A stretch of DNA of 64,000 nt from Emydura subglobosa (Eukaryota; Chordata; Testudines; Chelidae). The stretch is from the NCBI GenBank assembly GCA_007922225.1, contig ML679968.1, positions 10,298,399-10,362,398 on the forward strand. Reading direction: 5' to 3'. The notes beneath the pieces are model-generated. The model saw only the letters and a program-made list of their open reading frames with translations. It was not told the origin of the DNA and did no database searches. This document shows positions 37,296 to 47,935 of the stretch, one piece after another (position 1 is the stretch's first letter; every line of letters begins with the position of its first letter). The translations under genes were made by a program, and so were the position numbers.

Positions 37296-37949
37296 TCCTT
37301 GTCTAGTGGCTTATCAAGACCAACTTTCATCTTTTCAATAATTCTGGCTAGGAAACAAAAGTGAGATTTTAATGACCAGGCTAAAAGAATATACCATTTA
37401 ATAGGAGGACTTTGGTCATTACTGATTTTGTTAACATGCATCTTTAGTACTTCTGACACTTTTTTGCCAGATTAAACAATATGTTTCTATTTTGTGAGCT
37501 TTTATCGGTTCGTAAGCTTAAGGTTTTGGCTCTTTATGGAGCACCATAATTAATATTTTCCTATGAAGTTCAGAGAGGAGAATTGAATAGAAAATGGACT
37601 GCAGTTATATTCTAGTAGACATTAAAGTGATCTGGGAAGAAAAAAGTTCAGTCAATATATGATATTTGCCCTGTTTGAAAAGTTTTGAAAATGTGCTTAA
37701 AATATGTGGGTCTGGGGTTTCATTTTTTTTCTACGTTTCTTTTATGTGGTCCGGATGCTCACCAGTGCTGCGTACTGGAATGATATCAGTAACAGTATTG
37801 TATTGGTATTCTATTGGTAGTTTCAGTTCTATTTCTACGGCTTGATCCAAAGCCTATTGAATATCTGTGTATCACAAAACTACCCTCAAAATTTATCAGA
37901 AAAGCCAAGATTTGAGTAGGCATGAAAATTCATCTATTGTTTCACCTCT
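37296..37949. other. Non-coding DNA, no gene seen
   Basis: AT-rich DNA with no recognised gene or repeat. Confidence 0.45.
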
Positions 37950-37956
37950 CTATGTC

Positions 37957-38236
37957 AGGGCTGAGACTGTTGCTTAGAAAATGTGAATATTACATGGAAA
38001 ATTTTGACAAATTTCATTTTCATCAACATTTTCTGCAGAAAATTTTAAATTTTAGTGAAAAAACAAAATCAAGGTGTTGTTGTTTTTTTGCCAAAGACCA
38101 GATGTCTACGGTTTTCTGACCAAACAATGTCAAAAACTTCCATGGAAGTCAGACACTTCTTGTGACAAATTTCATTGAATTGAAAACACAGATTTCCATT
38201 AAAAAATTTCCAGTGGAAATATTTTGAACAGCCCTA
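37957..38236. mobile_element. Palindromic MITE-like repeat, GAAAATTTT-rich
   Basis: It begins tcagggctgagactgttgc and ends atattttgaacagccctaatt, so AGGGCTG is inverted at the two ends. The arms hold many alternating gaaaatttt/aaattttagtg words. It belongs with the elements at 8829, 22651, 35816 and 56405. No ORF is present. Confidence 0.55.
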
Positions 38237-40400
38237 ATTGAGGCATATTCGCAGGACAATAGAAAAAGAAACAAGGAGGGGTATATTTTATTACCAGTGC
38301 TTGAGTTTCCCCTGGTCTGTGTATACACAAATAATTTCAGTAATATCCAGGGCTTTTAGTTCAGTACCTTCCCCAAACATTATATTCACTATAATAAAAA
38401 GATCCCCAAATAAAAACAAATCTCATTTATTTGTGAAATTATGTTTAAAAAATTCTAATTATCTACCACTAGTAGTCTTTTGGTGGTAGTGTTGCTACTC
38501 ACATTGTACTGAAATGTTTAGCAAAATCAAAATAACATTGCTGCAATTTTAACTTTCTTTCAACTCATGAGAAAAATTAATTTAGAAAATAAATTACTCA
38601 TCTCTAAAAAAGGAGCAGCCAATATGAAAATTCAGGTATCCTTTCCCTCTTTAATACATTTTACTGAGTTGACTTATTTTCCTTGACCTTTTCTTGGCAT
38701 CCTACACATGTTCTTTAGATAATCTCATTTATAATATTTCATATATTGCTAATAATTCAGGGTTACTGAATGGCAAGTCTAATTTAGTTAGCTTTTTGTG
38801 TGCTTGACATACTATTTATAAAGGTAAGTTTTAAGCATTTCGAAACCTATGCCTCTATTCAGGAAGGTATTGATACCAGTGCCATAGCAGTTAATTTAGG
38901 TTTATTAGACTGATGGTTAATATTCCACACAGTTCATGGGGATTTGGTTGACTGACTCCAATTAACATTAATGAGGGATTCTGAGGTTAGACTCCTACAT
39001 ATCACACTGAAAAATTACCCCAGAATACCAAGTGATGTTTACTGATTCCAGACCCTTAGGTATTGCACAGCAGGTTTTTTTTTCCCATTGGGTATATATG
39101 GAACTCCTTATTAATACATATAATAGCTACAAATTTAAATCACCTGTTCAAAGAGGTACCAACTGCTGATCAATGGCACCCCATAGCGTCAGCAATTGAT
39201 ATAAACTGTAAATGTACTTTTCAGCAATTGGTGGTGCTAATAATCAATTAAGATGTATTCATGCCACTGAACATTTGGTGATGCTGCTGTAAGAGGCCAT
39301 ACTTTGCCAAACTACTTCAGTTTTTTCCACTAAACCCTAGGTTCCTGTGAGAGTAGAACTCCAAGGAAGGAGGATACTGGGCTGGCACTGTAACTATATA
39401 GAGGCAATACTCTCAACAAACCATGGGTACTGGTAAGTAAGCTTTCATTCTTATAAGTGATCTCTGCATATTCCTGCTTGTGAAAATCAAGCAAACAGCA
39501 CAGCATCCAGCAGGAAGGTGGACTGAGAAGTTCTAGTAAAACAGGAACTGCAGAACTGTCCTCCCACAGAGAGCATCTGGTCTCGGTGCCATGTCAAGAG
39601 AATGGTCCAGTGTAAAGGTGTTGTATAGAAAGCCTGGTAGCGGCCAAACAGATTTCTAAGGGCTAGATATTGACACTCCCTCTCATGATAAGTAGCACCT
39701 TATCCACAAATAGTCTCACTGATTGCAATAGGACTTTTTTCAGAGCAAAGTAAGGGTGTCAGAATCCAAGCCTAAAATGGAAATATTGAAGGCAGGCCAT
39801 TGATGGCACTTTAGTCCTAGCAGACAAAGTCCTGAGAGTCTCAAGTACCGTCATTCTAGCTAAGGTATAGCATGATTCTATGATTACTCTGGCTGACTTC
39901 TTAATGGTCTTTGTAATAACTAAATGAGACATCAAAGCTCCTCTTGACATCTAGGCATGGAGCCTGACTCCTGCCATTGTGCAAATAAGGCTTTGGAATG
40001 AAAACTAGTTGATAAATGGTCTGATTTAGGTGGAACTTTACACTATTTTTAGCAAAATTTAGTTTAGGATTCATTTAATGACAGTTTATGGCTACAGAAA
40101 GGAAGGACTAAGGGTGGAGAGCCTGCATGGATTCCCATAACTTTGACTCTGAATGCTTGTTATCACAAGTCATCCCATCAACCATATCCTGGATAAGATG
40201 GGCATATGGAGCAGTTCAAAATGGAGATGTTGGAATTGCTAAGGCTGGTTATGAAACAAGCCATGGAGGGTACAGCATTGGCACCAGAAACTCGGAGGGG
40301 GAAATGTTCCTACAGATTTGACTGGCACTGGACATGATGATTGCACACACACACCTTCAGAAGATGGAAAGCCATCTCATAATTTATGCCAGTGGAGCAG
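38237..40400. other. Non-coding DNA with old LINE-like remnants
   Basis: At 39660-39770 the words agtagcaccttatccacaaa and tagtctcactgattgcaata, and again at 41060-41120 gagtagcaccttattctataa, match each other and resemble an old amniote LINE tail. No gene is recognised. Confidence 0.45.
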
Positions 40401-40930
40401 ACAGGAAAGTTTATAAAATATTTTTTTTTTTAGTTTTAAAGTTAAAGAAGTGAGTGAGAAGCAGAGTAAGCTGAGATATGCAAGTTGGAATGTAGCAACA
40501 CTGACTGGAAAAGCTTAGAGCTCTGTGAGGTCTTACAGCAGAGAACAATAACATGGGGTGTGTACAAAGAACTAAACTGAAAGGTTGTAAAGCTAACATG
40601 CCGGTGCAGGTTTACAAAATCTATTACTCAGGGAATTCAACATCCCAAAACTGTGTTGGAATTATTCTGGGTGAAACCTCACAAAGGCATGTGATAGAGA
40701 TTACCAGAAGGTTGGACTGACTGATGAATGTTAAACTGTGTTTGGAAGTGGTAACTATCCATGTAGTAAGTGGGTGTGCGCCACAGTGAGGAGAGAACGT
40801 AAAGAGTCGTTTTTCAATGGGTTGCTGTGCATTATCGAATACATGAGAAGACAATGTATTTGATAATGCACAGCAACCCATTGAAAAACATTCATCAGTC
40901 AGTCCAACCTACTTTTATAAACTTTCCTGT
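40401..40930. repeat. Foldback: inverted duplication with gapped arm
   Basis: The right arm 40854-40930 is the reverse complement of three separate left-hand segments in order: 40401-40418 (18 of 18), 40709-40732 (24 of 24) and 40809-40844 (35 of 36, the exception a G/T pair). The loop between the innermost arms is 9 bases. The left arm therefore has about 290 and 76 extra bases that the right arm lacks. At the second junction the segments share gtt. At the first there are two extra bases. No gene is present. Confidence 0.9.
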
Positions 40931-41321
40931 AACTCCCAGTAACTGATTTATTGTTACCAGTTGTGCTAGAAACTAAGCATCACTACAACATATTAGGGAT
41001 GTTACTGACTTCAAGTCTTTTTTCTTCTGGATCTAGCTGATCCTTAAGGGCCTGATTCTGCCACCTTACTCACTCTGAGTAGCACCTTATTCTATAAGTA
41101 GTCCCACTGAGATCAAGCAAACTAATTGCAGAATACGAGATTACTCATTGCGAATAAGGGTGATCGAATCATGTTCTCTACATGAATGTAATTGTCAAAT
41201 TGACGGCAATTGTAGTCTTGGAAAGATTAGATTTTTATTGGTAAATGTTGGTAAACATCAATTTCACTGCACACACACAACCTAATGAAAACAATATTTC
41301 CATTGATAGTAAGTAAAAATA
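40931..41321. other. Non-coding DNA with an old LINE-like tail
   Basis: The block ggcctgattctgccacctta followed by agtagcaccttattctataa (about 41049-41105) looks like an old amniote LINE remnant. Otherwise unremarkable. Confidence 0.45.
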
Positions 41322-41682
41322 GAGAAATAAGGTAGGTGACATAATATCTTTTATTGAACCAACTTCTCTTGGTCAGAGAGACAAGCTTTTGAATTTACTG
41401 AGAGCTCTTCTTCTCATCTGGAAAACTTAGTCAGAGTGTTACAGCTAAATACAACAGGGAACAGATTATTTAACATAAGTAGTTAACACATATTTCAAGG
41501 GAACATTTAAGGTAAAGGGATCTGTTAAAACCCTTCCAGTCACAGGGAGAAAAGGAAGGTATGGGGGAAAGTGGAAGCAGAGTGTTAGTGGGTTATAGAG
41601 TCTCATAATAAGTCATAAATCCAGTGTCTCTGTTCAGTCCTGATTTTTAGTCTAACAAAGTTATTAATTTAATCTCCCAGAC

Positions 41683-42527
41683 TCATCTTTTGAAAGTGTT
41701 GTGCATGTTTCCATTAAGGATGAGGACTGATAAGTCAGATATAGGGTGATCACTTTGGGAAAAGTTTTCACACACAGGTGATGTGATGTCTTTTTTCATT
41801 TTCCTGTGTGAGTTCATTCGAGAGCATAGTGATTGTCTGGTTTTGCCCACATAGCTGCTATTGGGGCATTTAGTGAAGTGGATGAAGTTCACCATATGTT
41901 GTGATAGGCATGTGTAGGACCCATTGATCTTGTAATGTGTGTTGTGGGGAGTGTTGATCATTGTAGCAGTAGAGATATGTTTGCAGGTTTTGTATCTGTT
42001 GTTTTGGCAGGGTCTGGTGCCACTTTGAGTTGGTGTGTCCTGGTCTCTGGGGAGCTTGCTTCTGATGATGACCTTGGAGAGGTTCGGGGTTGTCTGAAGG
42101 GCTGAAGTTGGTGTTCAGGAAATATTTCTTTCAGGATTCTGTTCCATTGAGTATGTGTTGTAGGAGTTTGATAATACACCATATGGGTTTCAGTGTGGAG
42201 TGTAGTTGACAACTAGTGGTGTGTGGATATAGTTTTTTTTTTTTTCTGTATTGAAGCAGTTCTCTTGGGATATTTAGATGGCCTATTCCATGATGCGATC
42301 CACTTCTCTGGTTGAGTGTCCTTGTTTGGTGAAGGCGATTTTGAGTATGTTAAGGTCAATATCCTGGACTTTCTCCTCAGATCATATTCTGTAGTATCGG
42401 CATGCCTGGCTATAGATAAACAATTTCTTGAAGTGTTTGGGATAGTTACTTTATCCATGAAGGAACTTGTTGTGATCCATGGCTGTATCAGTCCTTTTGA
42501 AGCCCCCTGCTGGTAGACTTGTGGTCC
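41683..42527 (-). pseudogene. Penelope C-terminal part with GIY-YIG endonuclease
   Basis: The final open part (41961-41683) contains KCPNSSYVGKTRQSLCSRMN followed by SHR, the GIY-YIG nuclease signature of Penelope elements. The YIG half is kept as Y-V-G, and the arginine-rich helix is present. The first G-I-Y half is altered. The domain nicks target DNA so the RT can prime. Upstream (42527-41962) the linker keeps family-like words such as KFLHG and TKQGHSTREVDRIM, spread over frames with stops. The separation from the RT half is due to the LTR-like insertion at 42528-43265. Confidence 0.85.
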
Positions 42528-43265
42528 TATCACATCCCACACCAGAAAAAGGAGCAGTGAAAGTGGGTACTCCAAGTCTGCTTAAAGAAGCTACAGAGAA
42601 GCAGCCACTCAAAGTGTATCAGGCTCAGTTAAAAAAAGCTGCAGGGCCCGAGCAATTCAGTTGCTGCCTGGGACCAGAAGGGTGAAGAAGGATTAAATGG
42701 ATTTGAAACTCCACAGGCAAAGAGGCCTGAGAGAAGACCCAGAGAAATCAGGTCAGAGATTGAGAAAATTTACAGGCAAGGAGGCCTGGGAGAGACCTTG
42801 TGCAAACAGGGAACAGACAGAGAACCCAAGAAGGTGATGGGGCAGAGTGGGAAGCAGCCCAGGGAATGCTGCAACTATTAAAGAAAGCAGTATGTGGCTG
42901 CTATTTGTAGGGTCCCTCGGTAGGGACCTGGAACATTGGGAGAGTCTGGTTCCCTCACTGCCACTGGGGAAATTGCCTAATTTCCAAGAAAGAGATAAGA
43001 CTCAGTACTAAAAGCTCAAGAAAGGGGCTTGAATTTAAATGGGCCCAGAGATAGGACTGAAGGCCCAGCGAGGGCCAACTATTTGTTGGACTTTTTTACA
43101 CTGGAATGGGTTCATCCATTTTAGATTTTGTGTGACTAAGCTGGAGGGCTGAACTACTGAAGACCTGCCTGACAAGACTAACAGAGCGCACCATGAAAAG
43201 AGAGAGAGCAGGTTCGCACCCACCTGATAGGAGGCACTCACGAGAGGTGAAGGTGCCCCGTCATA
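42528..43265 (-). mobile_element. LTR-like insertion in the Penelope ORF
   Basis: On the minus strand it starts TATGACGGGGCACC (like the TGTGACGGGG start of the block at 44872-45448) and ends GTGTGGGATGTGATA. Penelope-type sequence resumes on both sides, which defines the insertion. The exact ends and target duplication are unclear by a few bases. The interior is GC-richer than the host element and has no recognisable ORF. Confidence 0.65.
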
Positions 43266-43269
43266 GTTG

Positions 43270-44263
43270 TCTATAGCTCTCTGTAGGATTCCAATTTTGA
43301 AGCTGATCATAGTGTCCAGGAAGTTGATGCTGGTATCAGGGTGGTCCAGAGCATTTGATGGATGGATGGGTGGTGGTTGTTGAAGTTGTGGTGGAAATCT
43401 ATGAGGGAGTTTAAATCATCTGTCCAGAGGATGAAAATATAATTGATGTATCTCAGGTATATCTTTCTTTTTTTGGTGCATTTGTCCAGAAATTCTTCTT
43501 CAAGGTGGCTTTTGAAGAGTTGGCATATTGGGGAGCCATCCTAGTACCCATGGCTGTTTCCATGCTTTGGACAAAATGTTTGTTGTTGAATGTAAAATTA
43601 TTTTGGGTGAGGACAAAATGGTTGAGTTTGGCAATATGTTTGGGGTGGATATCTGAAGGTTATCCATTGTCTTGTAAATATTTGAGGCAGATAGCTATGA
43701 CATCATTGTGTGTGATGTTGCTACAGAAGGAGGAGACATCATGGTGGCAAGGATGATGTTCTGAGTGAGATTGCTAACATTTGTGAGTTTGCAGAAATTA
43801 CTCAGCTGCATTCTGGATGAAGCTGGCTCTTTGTGTGATGAGTGCTTTGTGGATGGTTTCTAAGAGTGCCATGGCCAGATATGATGGGTCTGCCTGGGTT
43901 TCCTTGTTTGTGTATGTAGATAGTCCCTGGGTTGGGTTCATGGGGGCATGAGTTTGTAATATTTTTTTTGGAGTTTGGAGAAGGATTTGATGATATCCTC
44001 AAATTCCTGGGCAAATTGTGCTATGGGGCTTCTTTGAATTCTTAATGATATGTGGTGTTGGACAGTTGTCAGTTGGCTTTGTTAATATAGTCATCAGGAT
44101 CGAGGATCACGATAGCACCCCTATGTCTTCTGGTTTGATCGCTATCTGGTGGTCAGATTTTAGGAACTGTATAGCTGTCCTCACAGCGATGGCGAGATTG
44201 TGGTGGATGCAATGTTTGTTTAGGATTTCACAGTCAATTTTTTTCCTGAAGCAATCAATGTAA
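43270..44263 (-). pseudogene. Penelope reverse-transcriptase pseudogene
   Basis: Minus-strand order: an IKPEDIG word near 44140 (the usual N-terminal K-P-A-D-K-G block of the family), HKQGNPGRPIISG at about 43920-43880, then HHDVSSFCSNITHNDVI near 43730, GTRMAPQYANS near 43550, and the catalytic box near 43440. The box reads RYINYIFILW where a working copy has Y-I-D-D. Both aspartates are lost, so the enzyme would be dead even without the frameshifts and stops around it. Order and spacing fit a Penelope RT rather than a LINE or retroviral one. Confidence 0.85.
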
Positions 44264-44580
44264 TTAATGGAACCAAGAGTGTGGTTTTGTCTGCCCTGTG
44301 GTGTCCCATCAGATGATTGTTTTTTCTTAAGATTGTCAGTGGGATTGTGGTCATTTTGAGTGCTGTTGTCATTATTGTGGAAGAAATCTTTGAGGTGGAG
44401 TTGGCAGAATAATTCTTGTTCTCCACATTAGTATGGTATCAGGTTCTGTGCTGGGGCAGAAGTTCAGTCCCTTAGAGAGTACAGATAATCCATCTCCAGT
44501 TAGGAGTAGTCTTCATAAATTGATTACGTTTGGGTGTCATGTAATATCTATGTGATGGGTACTGTTGCTCTGGTTTCTCT

Positions 44581-44592
44581 GGGGGGGGGGGT
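44581..44592. repeat. G homopolymer run
   Basis: Eleven G in a row within the 5' part of the Penelope element, likely a slippage product. Confidence 0.8.
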
Positions 44593-44871
44593 GGACTGTG
44601 TATTGTGGAGTAGTTGTAGTTGCTTCCACTTTTAGTTTTTATGTTAGATAGTTGTCACTGTTTTTTTTCCCTTGTTCTTTTTTTTTTTTTTTTTAAGTTG
44701 TTTTGGGTTTTCCAGGTAACTTCCCTGATTTTTTTCTTCCAGTGTGTGGGAGCATGTCATGATTTCTTGTTTGAGGTGGTCCTTCTGGAGTATGTGAAGT
44801 GCAATAAGTGATTTCTCTGTGTGATTGTGTGTGTGCCTGGGATTCCCTGGAAGCGGGTGTTGGGGTGTTGG

Positions 44872-45448
44872 TGTAACACCCGTCCCGTGCAGGCCCCTAA
44901 GTGTCATGCGTTGCCTCTGGCTGCCTACCACGCCACTGTTTGAGCTCCTCTGGTGTGGTGGGGTCCAGCAACCCACCTGGGCTGTGCAGGAGGCAGTTCT
45001 GAAGCCTCTCTGGGTGTGGCAGGGCCCCAAAACAGTAATGCTGGGCAGCAAGATGGCCCTGAAGCCTCTCTAGGCATGGCAGGGCTCAACAAACATTCTC
45101 ACTGGGCATTAAAGCCATCCTCTGGGGGTGGCAGGGCTCAGCAAAACAGTACTGCTGAGCAATACAGCAGTCCCAAAACCCCTCTAGGTGTGGCAGGGCC
45201 CAGCAAAATAGCAGTGCAGAGCAGTCAGCAGTCCTGAGGCCCTTCTAGGTGTGGCAGGGGCTGCATCCCTTCTGGCGGGCCCTGGGAGTGAGTCTCACTC
45301 CTCTATTGTCCCACCATTCCCTGGGGCCTCTGCTGGGGTTTTAACTCCCACTTCCTGCCAAAGAGTATGCAGTGTGCATGATGAGAAGGGGCATCTCTGG
45401 CCTTTGAGGCTCTCCCTCTGGTGGGAGGGGCAGGTACACCCCGTCACA
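44872..45448 (-). mobile_element. LTR-like insertion with internal minisatellite
   Basis: The + strand ends are TGTAACACCCGTC at the left and CCCCGTCACA at the right, so on the minus strand it runs TGTGACGGGG...GGGTGTTACA, the TG...CA form of an LTR. It sits in the 5' region of the Penelope element. No target duplication is clear. The interior is GC-rich, with a tandem repeat at 45005-45260. Confidence 0.65.
45005..45260. repeat. Minisatellite, about 60-bp unit, 4-5 copies
   Basis: The word tggcagggc (or tggcagggg) recurs at about 45017, 45077, 45129, 45190 and 45250. Each is preceded by ctctagg-like sequence, and most are followed by cagcaaaa(c/t)ag-type sequence. Spacing is about 52-61 bases. 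Copies are diverged, so it is not a fresh array. Confidence 0.8.
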
Positions 45449-45891
45449 CTCTGGTGGTTTCTAAAGTTCTTGTGCAGAGCTGTTCAGCATATTTGTAGTG
45501 GTCAGAGAGTTATAGACAGTGAGACCTCTTGGGATGGGAAGTAGATGTAGCTGTTAATTTTGCTTCCTTTTTATTTCATGTTGTGGAATTTCCATTTCAG
45601 ACAGCAAAATTCAATATCTTCCATTGTTGTATGCAGTGTTATTGTAGCCGTGTTGGTCCCAAGATATTAGAAAGACAAGATAGGTGAAGTGATATCTACA
45701 CTGGATTTATGGCTTAATACAACTACTTATAATCCACTTACAACCCCTATCAGCTGTTTCTCCCTCTTTCTTTCCTCCCTGTGACTGGAGGGGTGTTAAT
45801 GGGCCACTTCACCTTGAATGGTCCCTTCAAATATGTGGTAACTACTTATGCTAAACAATCTTCCATCTTGTATCTAGCTGTGACACTCTGA

Positions 45892-46582
45892 GGGTAAGTC
45901 TACACTACAAAATTAAATCTGCCTAAGTCACATCAATTTACAGCCATTGCAATAATTGAATCACTTTTACACATCCACACTATGCTTCTCGTGTCGACGC
46001 TGTGTGTCCTCACCTGGAACACTTTCCCCAATTTAACTGCCAGTGTGGGGCATTGTGGGACAATTTATGAAAGATAGCAATAGTGTAAGCAACACAATGT
46101 CTACACTGACACTATAGCTATGTCTAGACAGATGGCAGCAAATTCGCAGCTATCAGATTGATTTAGCTGGATCAACTGAGAGGATATGGAGACCCACTCA
46201 ATCGACCTGGAAATCGATGCTATTAATCCACTTCCGTCAGGTGGAGTAATGTTGCGTTGACGGGCCAGCATTTCCCATCAGCGTAGCGAACTGAAGACAC
46301 CGCAGTAAGTAGAAGTTAGGAAGTCAACAGGAGATACACAAGCTACTCTACCTAATTGTGTATCTCCCATCAACTGCTGCCAAATTTGGCGGCAAGTGTA
46401 GACATAGTCTAGGTCAACCTAACTACATCAGCTTAAGGGCTGTGCCATTCACGGAGGTGGAGTTATTAAGTCGGTGTAGTGAGTGAGTTACATTGTTGGG
46501 AACTGCACTTTAGTGTAGACGCTTAGAGTTAGGTCAAGGTAAGTGACCTTATGTCAACCAATTCTGTAGTGTAGATCAGGCC
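45892..46582. mobile_element. MITE with 3-bp target duplication (Harbinger-like)
   Basis: The left end GGGTAAGTCTACACTAC and the right end (reverse complement GGCCTGATCTACACTAC) form terminal inverted repeats. TGA flanks both sides (45889-45891 and 46583-46585). A 3-bp duplication suits PIF/Harbinger-type transposons. There is no transposase. Another MITE is inserted at 46115-46408. Confidence 0.75.
46115..46408. mobile_element. Second MITE nested inside the first
   Basis: The ends are tagctatgtctag and, reversed, actatgtctacac. CTA flanks both sides (46112-46114 and 46409-46411). Without it, the outer MITE reads on smoothly from ctacactgacacta to ggtcaacctaac. The terminal words are related to those of the outer MITE, so it may belong to the same superfamily. 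Confidence 0.65.
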
Positions 46583-46810
46583 TGAGTAAGTTTTCCAAGT
46601 TTCTTCTCAAGAAGAGCTCTGTATAAGTTCGAAAGCTTCTCTCTCTTATCAACAGAGGCTCTACTATAAAAGATATTACCTCACCCACCTTGTCTCTTTA
46701 GGGACTGACACAGCTGCAACAACACTGTATACAATACTAAAAATGTACAGATAAGCAAAATAAGAAAAATGCTTGAGAACTTATTAGAGTTTGATTTAAT
46801 GTTATCTACT

Positions 46811-47025
46811 TTATATATTTTGACATGCAATGTAAACAATTGTGTTTTAATGGTTATAAAGCTTTAACTTTCTGAATCTCAATGTGTACTGTCATTAAAT
46901 AAGTATTGTCTGATCACCCATAATTTCTTCAACTGTGAAAATTTAAATTGATAAAATTATAAAAATGCTTAAAAATAAACATTTGTATCCGTTAAAATTA
47001 TTAAAAATAAAAATTGAATTCCACA
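46811..47025 (-). repeat. Dispersed AT-rich repeat, copy 2 (inverted relative to 12274-12485)
   Basis: Its reverse complement aligns with 12274-12485. The blocks tatttaatgacagtacacat and ctttataaccattaaaacac are shared, with outer similarity through gtcaaaatata. No ORF is present and the family is unknown to me. Confidence 0.7.
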
Positions 47026-47935
47026 AGTCTCAACAATTGACATGTTTGCTGGGACAAGAATGAGGGGATATTTTTCCATGTCACTATCTATTACAGTGGT
47101 CTAAAATAACCTGCTCTCTGTAAACGGTATAAATAGCTAGTACTGGGTCACCTGTTTTCACATTAGCCTAGTACCACTAACTCATGTCATTTGAGAAAAT
47201 GAATGTCTATAACATGGCTAATGTGAAAAATAACTTCAATTAGACACCAAATGTAAAACTTGGTAGAAAAATAATCAGGGCACACATTATAAAAATATTC
47301 TTCCCTTCCATTGTTTGTAGGTTTTTCACACTTTTACTTTGGCTAATAAAACAGAATTAAGTTATCAGAAGCTCATGAATGAAAAGCTGTTATTACTTCA
47401 GAATATGCCCAGATCTTTCAGAACAGCTTTTTGGGACTGTTGTAGCATAAGGTGGAATTTAACTTATTCTGTCTATTGTGGTTTGTCAGTGAAATGGAAA
47501 TAGTGGTGTGTGTATATAGGCTGTTTACATGCAAAGTGGATAGTTAAATGTAAGCCAGGCAGCTAATCAAACATCTTTAAAGCCCTCATTTTATCTGATT
47601 GAGTCAACATTCATAGCAGAGAGTTTGGCAGGTGAAAATTAGGGAGAATAGCTAGCTATCCCAAGAAAATTGCTTTTCAATTCCCCATAAATTGATGTGA
47701 TCTAGAACAGCATTATAAGCAAACATTCAAGCGGAATATAAAAGAGATTTAAGTTGAAAAAAAAAAAAGAGAAGGTGAGAATGAAACAAGATCCTCATAC
47801 AATGATAGTTTGCATTACTAAATACTATATAATTCATGAAAAGCACTACAGAATCTGTCACAAAACATAAAAAGTGCAGTGTATCAGTTTTACCAGTGTG
47901 ATTAGTCTAACCTGCATGTCTTTTTTGTTGTTGTT
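47026..47935. other. AT-rich non-coding DNA with a small perfect stem
   Basis: ttttcacattagcc (47155-47168) pairs exactly with ggctaatgtgaaaa (47216-47229) across a 47-base loop. No gene is seen. Confidence 0.6.

Larger units (their letters stand above)
41322..45630 (-). mobile_element. Penelope-like element (Neptune-type), minus strand, interrupted
   Basis: A Penelope-like retroelement read on the minus strand. It runs from a 5' region above about 44260, through reverse-transcriptase sequence (44263-43270) and a C-terminal linker, to a GIY-YIG endonuclease (41961-41683) and a 3' UTR (41680-41322). The 3' UTR carries the words found in the other two copies here: atcttttattgaaccaactt, agagagacaagcttttgaat and gagctcttcttctcatctgg. 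Two foreign LTR-like blocks are inserted, at 42528-43265 and 44872-45448. The element is inactive. Confidence 0.88.
45632..46736 (+). mobile_element. Penelope 3' region with inverted ends, split by MITEs
   Basis: The left edge gcagtgttattgtagccgtg and the right edge (reverse complement gtatacagtgttgttgcagc) are inverted copies. They continue inward through gacaagataggtga/gacaaggtgggtga. Between them lies Penelope 3' UTR sequence: taatgggccacttcacctt, tatgctaaacaatcttcc, then gagctctgtataagttcgaa. The 691-bp MITE at 45892-46582 interrupts it at a gtgacactctga word. The copy is on the + strand, opposite to the neighbouring 41.3-45.6 kb element. Confidence 0.82.

Noticed and set aside
42316..42685. 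Plus-strand frames across the Penelope element
   Set aside because: They are antisense to the Penelope C-terminal pseudogene and run into the LTR-like insertion.
44644..45051. 135-codon minus-strand frame
   Set aside because: It crosses the junction between the Penelope 5' region and the LTR-like insertion and ends in a poly-lysine run coded by a T tract. It is an accident of two joined elements.
45005..45260. Regularly spaced repeat considered as a CRISPR array
   Set aside because: Units are diverged tandem copies of about 60 bases without unique spacers between identical short repeats, and the genome is vertebrate.
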